Shown in pieces: positions 1-5,488 of a DNA stretch of 5,488 bases; position 1 is the first letter of the stretch, and every line of letters starts with the position of its first letter. The notes under the pieces are model-generated. The model saw only the letters and a list, made by a program, of their open reading frames with translations, was not told the origin of the DNA and did no database searches. The position numbers and the translations under genes were made by a program. Source of the stretch: Chlorobiales bacterium (GTDB lineage: Bacteria; Bacteroidota; Chlorobiia; Chlorobiales; Chlorobiaceae); the NCBI GenBank assembly GCA_022360355.1, contig JAKSCY010000155.1:1-5488 (forward strand), given 5' to 3'.

Positions 1-508
1 CTGTTTCATGAAAAACGAGATCGGTAATCCAGACACTGCCCCCGGGTGCTGCCAACCTGAAAATTTTTCTGAAAGCTGCCTCCCAGTCATCATCATCCCG
101 CAAATGATGCAGAACGGCTGTAGCAAGAATCACATCGTAGCTTGCTTCTTCCAGATCAACATGGCGAAAGTCGCCCTGGAACGACTGTATCGCACCTGAG
201 TTGACCTTCCCAATCCGCTCACAAGCTTTTTCAAGCATTGGCCGGCTGAGATCAACAAGATCACACTGAAAAGAGTCGACATATTGCAGCAACTTGAGAG
301 TGCTGTTCCCCGCCCCACAGCCAATATCCAGAACACACCTGATATTTGCCGTTGATCTGAATGCAGACAGTGCAATCAGTTCCATCAGCAAAGGAGCATC
401 AATTAACGATTTTTGCCCGGTGTCAAGATTTGAAAACCTTTCAACATCATTATCAAAATGATTCTTTATCTCCTCTACTGATGATTTCTGTTCAAGTGGT
501 GTAGCCAT
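1..508 (-). CDS. Class I SAM-dependent methyltransferase, partial (C-terminus off left edge)
   Basis: Reading leftward from the ATG at 508, the frame stays open for 169 codons to the window edge, so the C-terminus and stop are missing. The Rossmann-fold SAM-binding motif I is clear at residues 59-67 (VLDIGCGAG). An acidic residue ends strand 2 in the segment LVDLS (84-88). A GDF motif lies at 112-114, and motif IV-like DVILATAVLHHL spans 125-136. The later APGG turn (154-157), followed by a hydrophobic strand, is the usual post-motif of small-molecule or tRNA methyltransferases of the Methyltransf_11/12/25 type. The start is supported by a Shine-Dalgarno sequence AGAAGGAT (complement of 515-522) six bases upstream. 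The substrate cannot be told from the sequence. The gene is divergent from the lectin gene and separated from it by about 860 bp. No signal peptide or membrane segment is seen, so it is probably cytoplasmic. The family call is firm; the specific function is unknown. Confidence 0.88.
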   Translation of the reverse strand, partial: MATPLEQKSSVEEIKNHFDNDVERFSNLDTGQKSLIDAPLLMELIALSAFRSTANIRCVLDIGCGAGNSTLKLLQYVDSFQCDLVDLSRPMLEKACERIGKVNSGAIQSFQGDFRHVDLEEASYDVILATAVLHHLRDDDDWEAAFRKIFRLAAPGGSVWITDLVFHET

Positions 509-568
509 AGTTACATCCTTCTAACGCTTGTGTTTGCTCAAACTACAACCCGCAGACATACTTCTGTA

Positions 569-596
569 ATATTACCACGCACACCGTAACAATCAA
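569..596 (-). promoter_or_regulatory. Probable sigma70-type promoter of the methyltransferase gene
   Basis: On the minus strand, TTGATT (complement of 591-596) is followed after 16 bases by TAATAT (complement of 569-574). These match the -35 and -10 consensus well. They would give a 5' leader of roughly 50 bases before the ATG at 508. Assignment is by eye only. Confidence 0.4.
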
Positions 597-654
597 GCAA
601 AACGATCCAGCCTGCCGGGAGAAAAACAAGGTGACCATTACCTGGGGGTTCCGC

Positions 655-677
655 AAAAGGAGGCTGGCATGTCCTGA
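655..677 (+). other. Strong ribosome site followed by a Met-Ser-stop mini-frame
   Basis: AAAAGGAGG at 655-663 is followed after five bases by ATG-TCC-TGA at 669-677. Spacing and sequence are those of a good translation start, yet the frame ends after two codons. It may be a chance match, the decapitated start of a lost gene, or a start-stop regulatory element. Part of it also lies in a 7-bp inverted repeat (TGTCCTG 670-676 with CAGGACA 707-713). Confidence 0.25.
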
Positions 678-850
678 GCGGTGTGACCACCCGATTCTGA
701 AACAGACAGGACACAATTACAACAATTTTTCGGCAAAATCATAGACTTGCCATTTTTTTTTCTTAAGATGCACTAATGCATGCTGTCTTTATGCATTCAC
801 CTCAGTACCCCTATTGTCTTGTAGTTCCCCTGTTTGTTGTCAGTACATGA

Positions 851-991
851 GGACACCTCTATTAGTTGTCGTGAGCGCCGTGAGTACAAGGCGGACGGAG
901 CGCAGAAACCAAAGTGTACACAGAGTACACGAGGATTTCGAGCACCGACCAGCGAAGTAATCATGGTGCGCAACAAATAAATAGGGTGTCC
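851..991. mobile_element. 141-bp imperfect palindrome, MITE- or REP-like element
   Basis: The element begins with GGACACC (851-857) and ends with its exact complement GGTGTCC (985-991). The two arms continue to match inward with small gaps. CTATT, GTACA/TTAC-type blocks, GCGCCGTGA against GCACCATGA, and CGGAGC against CGGTGC all align when one arm is reversed and complemented. The centre is the perfect repeat GTGTAC (914-919) / GTACAC (925-930), whose midpoint coincides with that of the whole element, so this is one fold-back structure. ATGA directly flanks both ends (847-850 and 992-995), as a 4-bp target duplication would. It contains no transposase. It may be a non-autonomous inverted-repeat element or a REP-type hairpin; I cannot name the parent family. 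Confidence 0.6.
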
Positions 992-1039
992 ATGATAATA
1001 ACAGCTCCCAGCAAGAACCACAGGGAGTTATATGTATCC

Positions 1040-1057
1040 GTTTGCAAAAGAGCAAAC
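1040..1057. repeat. Small perfect inverted repeat
   Basis: GTTTGC (1040-1045) and GCAAAC (1052-1057) can pair around a six-base loop. No T-run follows on either strand, so this does not look like a terminator. Function unknown; it could be chance. Confidence 0.3.
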
Positions 1058-1152
1058 AATATGAACACCGGCAGGCACAGGAACAAGATTACATCTTCCA
1101 GAGCATTTCAACCTGCCATCTGTACTCGGTATGGGACGTAGTGTAACACCAT

Positions 1153-1189
1153 CGTTAATACGTTAAACGGGTAAGTCTCTCCTGTAAGT
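1153..1189. repeat. Short direct repeats upstream of the lectin gene
   Basis: CGTTAA occurs twice eight bases apart (1153-1158 and 1161-1166). GTAAGT then occurs twice thirteen bases apart (1171-1176 and 1184-1189). Paired short repeats upstream of a gene can be regulator sites, but no known operator is recognised and chance is not excluded. I could not find a convincing -35/-10 pair in this stretch. Confidence 0.2.
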
Positions 1190-1232
1190 ATTGCTTTTCA
1201 TTTTACAGTGCGGTTTGTGATTTAATCCGGGC

Positions 1233-1254
1233 AACACAGCATGACCTGCGTGTT
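1233..1254 (+). promoter_or_regulatory. Leader hairpin upstream of the lectin gene
   Basis: AACAC (1233-1237) pairs with GTGTT (1250-1254), and GCA (1239-1241) pairs with TGC (1247-1249). One A is bulged and the loop is TGACC. The hairpin would lie about 120 bases before the lectin start if transcription begins upstream. No terminator-like T-run of length follows. A regulatory role is inference only. Confidence 0.25.
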
Positions 1255-1270
1255 TTCTCGGGCGAAAAAG

Positions 1271-1309
1271 ATGAAACATGAAAAGAAAGGAGGTGATTTT
1301 ATGGTTTAG
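1271..1309 (+). other. Possible 12-codon leader frame with near-perfect Shine-Dalgarno inside it
   Basis: A frame from ATG 1271 to TAG 1307-1309 would encode MKHEKKGGDFMV. The strongest ribosome site in the window lies inside it: AGAAAGGAGGTGAT (1284-1297), which matches the complement of the usual bacterial 16S rRNA 3' end over about 12-14 bases. Three bases after this match is ATG-GTT-TAG (1301-1309), a two-codon frame in the same phase. Both end 63 bases before the lectin ATG and share its reading frame, with two further in-frame stops between. It could be a translated leader, a ribosome standby site, or the relic of an earlier gene start. No peptide family is recognised. Confidence 0.3.
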
Positions 1310-1360
1310 AAGTCATTGTGTAATTGAAAAAGAAGAAAAGTGAATGAAACCTATAACTAA

Positions 1361-1366
1361 AAGGAG
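1361..1366 (+). promoter_or_regulatory. Shine-Dalgarno site of the lectin gene
   Basis: AAGGAG lies six bases before the ATG at 1373 and fixes that codon as the start. The next in-frame ATG is at codon 31, inside the first lectin repeat. Confidence 0.75.
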
Positions 1367-1372
1367 CGAATT

Positions 1373-1717
1373 ATGTCAACATTTACAATCGATATCCCTG
1401 TAGGACCCATTTGGAACAATGATGATGCAAAGGAAAAGTGCCCCATCGCATGCGCTGCTCATATGGGCGAGTGGAATGGCCAGTGGACAACCGTCGTTGA
1501 GGGTGAAATGAGCGTTTGCGGATGCACCCTCACCGTAGGAGGAAGTGGTTCATCAGAGTTCACATTAGACGTTCCCGCAGGGCCCATTTGGAACAATGAT
1601 GACGCAAAGACAAAATGTCCTATCGTGTGTGCATCCTATAATGGTCAGTGGAACGGCCAGTGGACAACCATAATCGAAGGTAAAATGAGCGTTTGTGGAT
1701 GCACATTTAAATGCTAA
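1373..1717 (+). CDS. MVL-family mannan-binding lectin, two tandem repeats
   Basis: The 114-residue protein consists of two near-identical repeats (residues 4-53 and 63-112) joined by a Gly/Ser linker (GGSGSS, 56-61). Each repeat carries the MVL family signature: GPIWNNDDAK (11-20 and 70-79), WNGQWTT (34-40 and 93-99) and MSVCGC (46-51 and 105-110). Length and two-domain layout match Microcystis viridis lectin MVL, a cyanobacterial protein of about 113 residues that binds the Man-alpha-Man-GlcNAc-GlcNAc core of high-mannose glycans. The WxGQW segment is part of its sugar-binding region. Each repeat here has four cysteines, CPIxC (23/27, 82/86) and CGC (49/51, 108/110), plus a final Cys114. MVL itself, as I recall, lacks these, though bacterial relatives often have them. 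There is no signal peptide or membrane segment, so the product is probably made in the cytoplasm. The gene is convergent with bchL. The natural ligand and role in this organism are unknown. Confidence 0.85.
   Translation: MSTFTIDIPVGPIWNNDDAKEKCPIACAAHMGEWNGQWTTVVEGEMSVCGCTLTVGGSGSSEFTLDVPAGPIWNNDDAKTKCPIVCASYNGQWNGQWTTIIEGKMSVCGCTFKC
1382..1531 (+). repeat. Lectin repeat unit 1 (internal duplication)
   Basis: This covers codons 4-53 and matches the second unit at a constant offset of 177 bases. Identity remains high at DNA level: 20 identical bases at 1406-1425, then one change, then more identity. The unit carries one complete WNGQW sugar-site motif and four cysteines. Confidence 0.85.
1559..1708 (+). 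repeat. Lectin repeat unit 2 (internal duplication)
   Basis: This covers codons 63-112 and is the partner of the unit at 1382-1531. Many differences are silent third-position changes, for example GAT/GAC and AAT/AAC. Such changes suggest selection to keep the protein repeat after a duplication, or occasional gene conversion between the units. Confidence 0.85.
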
Positions 1718-1734
1718 AGCCTGATGAGGCTTTA
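1715..1734. repeat. Hairpin overlapping the lectin stop codon
   Basis: TAAAGCC (1715-1721, including the stop codon) pairs perfectly with GGCTTTA (1728-1734) around the loop TGATGA. Only three T bases end the stem, so it is at best a weak terminator. It may instead protect the 3' end of the transcript. It also folds on the minus strand, where it lies beyond the end of bchL. Confidence 0.4.
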
Positions 1735-1812
1735 CTGGACAAACAACCCCCGTTACCCCCAGGCAGTTCATTCTTTTTGTTACCGCTGCAAAAGCGCCGA
1801 AGTTTTCACGGC

Positions 1813-1837
1813 AACCGGGGGTTGTATCCGGTTTTTT
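1813..1837 (+). terminator. Rho-independent terminator for the lectin transcript
   Basis: AACCGG (1813-1818) pairs with CCGGTT (1828-1833), and the T-run continues to 1837 (six T in all). The T-run is on the plus-strand side only, so it serves the rightward lectin transcript. It stops transcription just before the 3' end of bchL (1845). A competing hairpin, CAACC/GGTTG (1812-1824), overlaps it. Confidence 0.6.
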
Positions 1838-1844
1838 GTCAAAC

Positions 1845-2672
1845 TCACTGCCACCCCCCGACAATCTCGAAAATCTCCCTGTCGCCGATCGGGGCGGGAA
1901 CGGAAGCCGAAGGCTCCTTGGAGAGAAGGAAATCCGCAATTTCATTGTACGGCTTGACACACTCGTCTTTGTCCTGACCGTCTTCCATCTGGAACATTGT
2001 CTTTCCGGCAAAACGGCTTTTACGGATCAATTCATGGTAGGGAACCCGTGCAAGAAGCTTCGTTCCTACCTTCTCGGAAAATTGCTCAAGCATGTTGGTC
2101 CCGCCTCCCTTGACGTAGTCGACACGGTTGGCGACAATGCCGGCAAGCTGCACCTTGTAGCGTGTACTTTTCTGTTCGATTGCCATACAGAGACGATTTG
2201 CCGCGAAGATACTGTCGAAGTCGTTGGTAGCGATAATCACCGCATAATCGGCATAGGTCAGCGGGGCACTGAACCCGCCACACACCACGTCTCCAAGCAC
2301 GTCAAACAGAATGACATCGTAACGGTCATAAACCCCGAGTTCCTGCAACAGTTTTACGGCTTCACCGACCACATATCCGCCGCAGCCGCTTCCTGCCGGA
2401 GGGCCTCCGGCTTCGAGAGCGTCGACACCTCCAAACCCGGTCTCGATGATATCTTCTTCAGTAAGTTCCTCGTGGTGAAAATCGACCTCTTCAAGCGCCT
2501 CGATAACGGTTTTCTGCAGTGTTCCTGTCAAAGGAAAGGTACTGTCGTGTTTGGGATCGCAGCCTATCTGCAGTACTTTAGCGCCTTTCAAAGCAAGCGC
2601 CGCTGAAATATTCGCGGTGGTAGTACTCTTGCCTATACCTCCTTTTCCATAAACTGCAAGGATTAAACTCAT
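1845..2672 (-). CDS. bchL: Light-independent protochlorophyllide reductase, iron-sulfur ATP-binding protein BchL
   Basis: BchL is the NifH-like ATPase of dark-operative protochlorophyllide reductase. As a homodimer with one bridging [4Fe-4S] cluster, it couples ATP hydrolysis to single-electron transfer to the BchN-BchB complex. The 275-residue length is typical of green sulfur bacterial BchL. The Walker A loop GKGGIGKST spans residues 9-17. The switch II-like segment [11 protein letters not shown] lies at 124-134. The two cluster ligands are Cys97 (in GSGCGGY) and Cys131, at the positions expected from the characterised family. [11 protein letters not shown] (35-45) is the conserved NifH/BchL strand-loop. 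It is the last gene of the bchN-bchB-bchL set, 43 bp after bchB. No clear Shine-Dalgarno precedes the ATG at 2672. The start is nevertheless firm, because the P-loop lies at the usual distance and no in-frame start lies just upstream. It is distinguished from NifH and from BchX by its context beside bchB and bchN and by its sequence. Confidence 0.97.
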   Translation of the reverse strand: MSLILAVYGKGGIGKSTTTANISAALALKGAKVLQIGCDPKHDSTFPLTGTLQKTVIEALEEVDFHHEELTEEDIIETGFGGVDALEAGGPPAGSGCGGYVVGEAVKLLQELGVYDRYDVILFDVLGDVVCGGFSAPLTYADYAVIIATNDFDSIFAANRLCMAIEQKSTRYKVQLAGIVANRVDYVKGGGTNMLEQFSEKVGTKLLARVPYHELIRKSRFAGKTMFQMEDGQDKDECVKPYNEIADFLLSKEPSASVPAPIGDREIFEIVGGWQ

Positions 2673-2715
2673 GGTGACAACGCAATGATTAAATATTAAC
2701 GATACAGCAACGTGC

Positions 2716-4293
2716 TTATCCGCCCAAGGCTTCCTTGGCCTTTTTGAAAACCTCGGCTGTTATGTTTGTTTCACCGTTTTCACGGGCAAAATTCTCGGTG
2801 TTCTTACGAACTTTCTTGCGAACGAAAAACGGCACTTTCTTGAGCATCTGTTCGGCATCGGCACTCCACGGCATTCCGTCAGCACCGCCTTCGCTGCCTT
2901 GTGGCGATGACATAGCAGAAGCCGACTGACCGTTGGAAGCTGTAACAGGTTCTTTGTCCTCGTATTCCAGACCTGCATCGCCGAAGAAATCGACAAGATG
3001 TTTTTCAAGCCCGAGCTTGCATGAGGTATAGACCCTGTCGGCAAGCACATCCGCCCCCTCGAAACCAAGGACCGGATAGTAACCGATAAGATGATTCTCG
3101 ATATGCGTCGGCGTCGAAATAACCATGCAGGGAACATCGAGCTTACGGCAGCTGTGCCGTTCCATCTGTGTACCGCAGACCAGCTCAGGCATTTCGTCCT
3201 CGATTTTTTTCGAGACTTCCTGGAACTTGTCCGTCACCATGAGCGGTTCGGGGAGATACCCCTCAAGCTGCTCACGAATCCAGTCCGCATGTTGTTCCAG
3301 ATAGGTTCCCGCGCCGATGATCTGCATTCCGAGCTCGTCTTTGAGGAATTTGACCATACCGACAGTGTGAGTAGCATCTCCAAAAACAAACGCGCGTTTA
3401 CCGCTGAAACTTTCCATATCGGCCGTGCGGGCAAACCATGGGACGCCACTGGGAGCGCTCAGGCCATCAAGAGAAAAATCGGTCAACGGCGGCATTTCAA
3501 GGGCGGGCAATCCTTTTTCCGCCGCAATAACATTGAGCTTTTCAAGAAGCTCACCAATCCAGTCAAGCGTCGGCTGCACGCCGAGCGGGGTCCCCTGCAC
3601 GGAAGGCATACCGAATTTTTCCCGAAGGTACTGCGCCGCACCCGGGGCCATTTCATGATAAGGTACGACGTTCAGCCATGCAGCCGGCAGATTGCGAAGA
3701 TCTCCGAGACCTGCTCCCCAAGGAGCCACAACGTTGACATCCACGCCGAGCGTCTTGAGAATCCTGCGCAGGCTGACAAGATCGGAACGCAAGTGGAAAC
3801 CGAGCGAGGTGAACCCTAACAGGTTGACACTGGGTTTTTCTGTCATGCTTTGCTCAAGGGAGTACCGCTCTACGAGTTTGGTAAACAACCCTTCAGCCGA
3901 CTCATGCTCCTGAACCCTGAACGGGTTGACGTCATGTACCAGAATCTTGCCGGGATCGACGCCCGAATGCCTGGAAAGCTGACCGAGATCTTCCTGAAGA
4001 AGCGCTGTACTGCAACTTGGTGCAACAACAATGATCTCCGGGTGGTAGTGTTCTTCAACCTGCTCGAGGGTACCGGGCAGCCTTGACACACCACGAGCGA
4101 GATCCTGACCTCTGACAACACTGATGGAAAGAGCTGGAAATTCCGGTGTTCTTTCCAGCATGGTGTAGGTTGCGGTTATGTAATCGTCTCCCTGAGGGGC
4201 ATGATAAACCGTATGCACGTTCTTCATGCTGTTGGTAACGCGGCTTATCCCGTGAAGCGCTGTTCCCTCATAGAGCCAGAAAGCTAAACGCAT
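2716..4293 (-). CDS. bchB: Light-independent protochlorophyllide reductase subunit B
   Basis: BchB is the NifK-like subunit of the BchN2-BchB2 catalytic component, which binds protochlorophyllide and reduces the C17=C18 bond of ring D using electrons from BchL. The 525-residue product shows HAPQGDDY near the N-terminus. Asp36 in it fits the unusual aspartate ligand of the NB [4Fe-4S] cluster known from the Rhodobacter enzyme. [13 protein letters not shown] (residues 91-103) and [10 protein letters not shown] follow. Asp292 (ARTADM) may correspond to the aspartate proposed as proton donor. [13 protein letters not shown] (from 377) and STPTHIENH are hallmark BchB/ChlB segments. After a low-complexity Gly/Ser linker (about 448-473) comes a PCP_red domain (474-525, [20 protein letters not shown]), typical of full-length BchB. 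The Shine-Dalgarno AAGGA (complement of 4302-4306), eight bases upstream, supports the start. It lies 67 bp after bchN. Confidence 0.97.
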   Translation of the reverse strand: MRLAFWLYEGTALHGISRVTNSMKNVHTVYHAPQGDDYITATYTMLERTPEFPALSISVVRGQDLARGVSRLPGTLEQVEEHYHPEIIVVAPSCSTALLQEDLGQLSRHSGVDPGKILVHDVNPFRVQEHESAEGLFTKLVERYSLEQSMTEKPSVNLLGFTSLGFHLRSDLVSLRRILKTLGVDVNVVAPWGAGLGDLRNLPAAWLNVVPYHEMAPGAAQYLREKFGMPSVQGTPLGVQPTLDWIGELLEKLNVIAAEKGLPALEMPPLTDFSLDGLSAPSGVPWFARTADMESFSGKRAFVFGDATHTVGMVKFLKDELGMQIIGAGTYLEQHADWIREQLEGYLPEPLMVTDKFQEVSKKIEDEMPELVCGTQMERHSCRKLDVPCMVISTPTHIENHLIGYYPVLGFEGADVLADRVYTSCKLGLEKHLVDFFGDAGLEYEDKEPVTASNGQSASAMSSPQGSEGGADGMPWSADAEQMLKKVPFFVRKKVRKNTENFARENGETNITAEVFKKAKEALGG

Positions 4294-4301
4294 GCTTTAT
4301 T

Positions 4302-4306
4302 TCCTT
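4302..4306 (-). promoter_or_regulatory. Shine-Dalgarno site of bchB
   Basis: On the minus strand AAGGA lies eight bases before the ATG at 4293, within an A-rich run. It sits in the 67-bp bchN-bchB gap, where I see no terminator hairpin, consistent with co-transcription. Confidence 0.6.
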
Positions 4307-4360
4307 TATGTTGCTATTCCTTTATTTGCTCTTGGCCGAGTTTCGATTCTCTAAAAACGT

Positions 4361-5488
4361 TCAATTCTGATGCTCGGCACTTGGCATAACTCCCTTCAGC
4401 CAGACTGATTCATCGAACTCCGGCAGCCTGCTCCGGCGTTGAAGCGGCGAAACAAACAGGTTGGCGAGAGTAAAGACTCCCGACCAGCTGTGAATCGGCA
4501 TAAGCGTGAACTCCATGCTCCACTTGACGATAAACCCGTTGCCCACGAAAGGGTTGGCCGTCATGAGAGAGGTAACGATCAGGTCGGGCTTTTGCTGCTT
4601 GATATCCTGCAACTGGCGATGGAAGTTAGGCTGTTCGACAACTCTCACGCCTTCAAGCGCTTCGAGTTCGCGTGCGTGGAATTTTTTATTGATATATGCG
4701 CTGCTGCATTCAACGACTTCCGCCCCGACGTTTTTCAGAAAACGCGCCAACGGGAGTTCCATCATGGTATCTGCCGTCAAAAACACCCTCTTGCCTTTCA
4801 ACTGGTCAACCTGCTGTGAAATTCTGTCCCATGCCGCCTGCTCTCTTTCTTTCAGATCGATCGTTATATCAAACAGGGATGCCAAGTCTTCCCAGAAGAT
4901 TCTTGTCCCTGTCGGGCCGAAAGGAAAGAGGGAGCGAAGAACTTTCGAACCCCGTTCACGGTTAAGCCTCGAGACAACCCTTGAAAGATAAGGCTGTATC
5001 GGGGCAAGCACGGTATCAGGGCCTATGGCAGGTAACTGATCGAATCGATTTTCAGGGAGAAAACCTCCCACCTTCATGCCGAGTTCCTCAGCCTCCGAAC
5101 GAAGGTCGTCGGCAATAGAGTCGTTGACCGAACCTATAAAAACAACACTTTTTTCACCGGCGGGGGCTTCCGGACAGAAAGGTATCATTGCCTGAAGCAC
5201 TGAATCCTCAGCCTGTGTAAAGTTGTAGACAAGTCCGCTTGCTGGCACGAAAAGCACCGGAACTTCAGGAGTGCTCAGAGAATGCGCAAGCCCTTTGAAA
5301 TCAACTTTCATGACTTCAGGAGTGCAAGAGGAAAGCAGAAAAATAACCGAAGGATGATGGTCTCTCCTGATTTCAGCAATAACGTCATCGAGTTTCGGGT
5401 CCTGCCGCGAGAGGTCACCCTCTTCCATCAGCGCGATACCGAAACGGGGTTTTGCGAAAATCATCATACCGAGAGCGTTCTGGAGAAA
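4361..5488 (-). CDS. bchN: Light-independent protochlorophyllide reductase subunit N, partial (N-terminus off right edge)
   Basis: BchN is the NifD-like partner of BchB. It supplies three cysteine ligands of the NB [4Fe-4S] cluster and shares the protochlorophyllide pocket. The frame is open to the right edge: codons for FLQNALG precede the first visible Met at 5467, so that Met is internal and not the start. In all 375 residues are visible. From the family length of about 420, roughly 40-50 residues are missing, including the first two cluster cysteines. The third is visible in [33 protein letters not shown] and [14 protein letters not shown] (glycine-rich, NifD-like) are conserved family segments, as is [21 protein letters not shown]. 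The protein ends VMPSAEHQN. It is the first visible gene of the leftward set. The operon promoter must lie beyond the window. Confidence 0.96.
   Translation of the reverse strand, partial: FLQNALGMMIFAKPRFGIALMEEGDLSRQDPKLDDVIAEIRRDHHPSVIFLLSSCTPEVMKVDFKGLAHSLSTPEVPVLFVPASGLVYNFTQAEDSVLQAMIPFCPEAPAGEKSVVFIGSVNDSIADDLRSEAEELGMKVGGFLPENRFDQLPAIGPDTVLAPIQPYLSRVVSRLNRERGSKVLRSLFPFGPTGTRIFWEDLASLFDITIDLKEREQAAWDRISQQVDQLKGKRVFLTADTMMELPLARFLKNVGAEVVECSSAYINKKFHARELEALEGVRVVEQPNFHRQLQDIKQQKPDLIVTSLMTANPFVGNGFIVKWSMEFTLMPIHSWSGVFTLANLFVSPLQRRSRLPEFDESVWLKGVMPSAEHQN

Larger units (their letters stand above)
509..1372. other. Long intergenic region without a convincing protein gene
   Basis: About 860 bp lie between the divergent methyltransferase and lectin genes. 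Short open frames exist on both strands (for example 914-1141 plus and 797-1021 minus). They run through the palindrome, lack good ribosome sites and look like no protein I know. The visible contents are the methyltransferase promoter, the mini-frame with strong ribosome site at 655-677, the 141-bp palindrome at 851-991, small inverted repeats, and the lectin leader. I see no tRNA or other recognisable RNA gene. The stretch could include decayed mobile DNA. Confidence 0.6.

Noticed and set aside
744..796. Promoter from TTGCCA and TAAGAT, and repeated ATGCAT words
   Set aside because: The spacing between the two boxes is only 11 bases, too short for sigma70. The two ATGCAT copies (776-781, 791-796) are short enough to be chance.
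808..845. Imperfect 19-base tandem repeat starting CCCCT
   Set aside because: The two copies agree at only about 11 of 18 positions, which is too weak to call.
797..1021. Minus-strand frames of 71-74 codons through the palindrome
   Set aside because: They are produced by the palindrome arms and lack a ribosome site. They could be transposase remnants, but I recognise no transposase motif.
914..1141. Plus-strand frame of 75 codons in the gene-poor region
   Set aside because: Its start lies in the centre of the palindrome (851-991), no Shine-Dalgarno is present, and the composition looks non-coding.
1284..1297. Reverse-strand fragment of a 16S rRNA gene 3' end
   Set aside because: The match to the anti-Shine-Dalgarno tail stops after about 14 bases, and neighbouring bases do not match 16S rRNA. 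A strong ribosome site explains it better.
1565..2011. Minus-strand frame of 148 codons crossing the lectin gene and the end of bchL
   Set aside because: It overlaps two well-supported genes and spans the terminator. No motif or start signal supports it.
1836..2606. Open frame of 256 codons on the plus strand opposite bchL
   Set aside because: It is antisense to an unmistakable bchL, has no ribosome site, and its translation looks like no known protein. GC-rich coding DNA often leaves such shadow frames.
1845..2672. Nitrogenase reductase NifH or chlorophyllide reductase BchX instead of BchL
   Set aside because: The length, the segment between the two cluster cysteines and the direct linkage to bchB and bchN fit BchL. 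No nif or bchYZ neighbours are present.
3091..3819. Open frame of 242 codons on the plus strand opposite bchB
   Set aside because: It lies entirely within bchB, is rich in Arg and His as expected from a reversed coding strand, and has no family resemblance.
1..5488. CRISPR array, tRNA or rRNA gene
   Set aside because: No regularly spaced direct repeats, cloverleaf-like sequence or rRNA stretch was seen on reading either strand.

Overview
The window reads as chromosomal DNA from a green sulfur bacterium (Chlorobiaceae). The right two thirds carries bchN-bchB-bchL, all on the minus strand. These encode the three subunits of the light-independent (dark-operative) protochlorophyllide oxidoreductase. 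The short first gap (67 bp), the second gap (43 bp) and the shared direction suggest one operon read from right to left. Its promoter and the start of bchN lie beyond the right edge. Assignment to Chlorobiaceae rests on protein-level resemblance and gene content as I remember them, not on a search.

Layout: positions 1-508 (minus) hold the first 169 codons of a class I SAM-dependent methyltransferase that runs off the left edge. Positions 509-1372 are about 860 bp with no convincing protein gene. This stretch holds a probable methyltransferase promoter, a 141-bp imperfect palindrome flanked by ATGA on both sides (it looks like a small non-autonomous mobile or REP-like element), and the long leader of the next gene. 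In that leader a near-perfect Shine-Dalgarno sequence sits in front of an ATG-GTT-TAG mini-frame. Positions 1373-1717 (plus) encode a small two-repeat, cysteine-rich protein of the MVL (Microcystis viridis lectin) mannan-binding family. A hairpin with a T-run at 1813-1837 probably ends its transcript just before the oppositely directed end of bchL.

How it fits together: BchL is the ATPase that passes electrons to the BchN-BchB catalytic complex, which reduces ring D of protochlorophyllide to chlorophyllide for (bacterio)chlorophyll synthesis without light. The lectin and methyltransferase have no evident pathway link to it. Together with the palindrome they look like accessory DNA beside a core photosynthesis operon. 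The most interesting items are the lectin gene (internal tandem duplication, nine cysteines, no signal peptide), its unusual leader, and the 141-bp palindrome.
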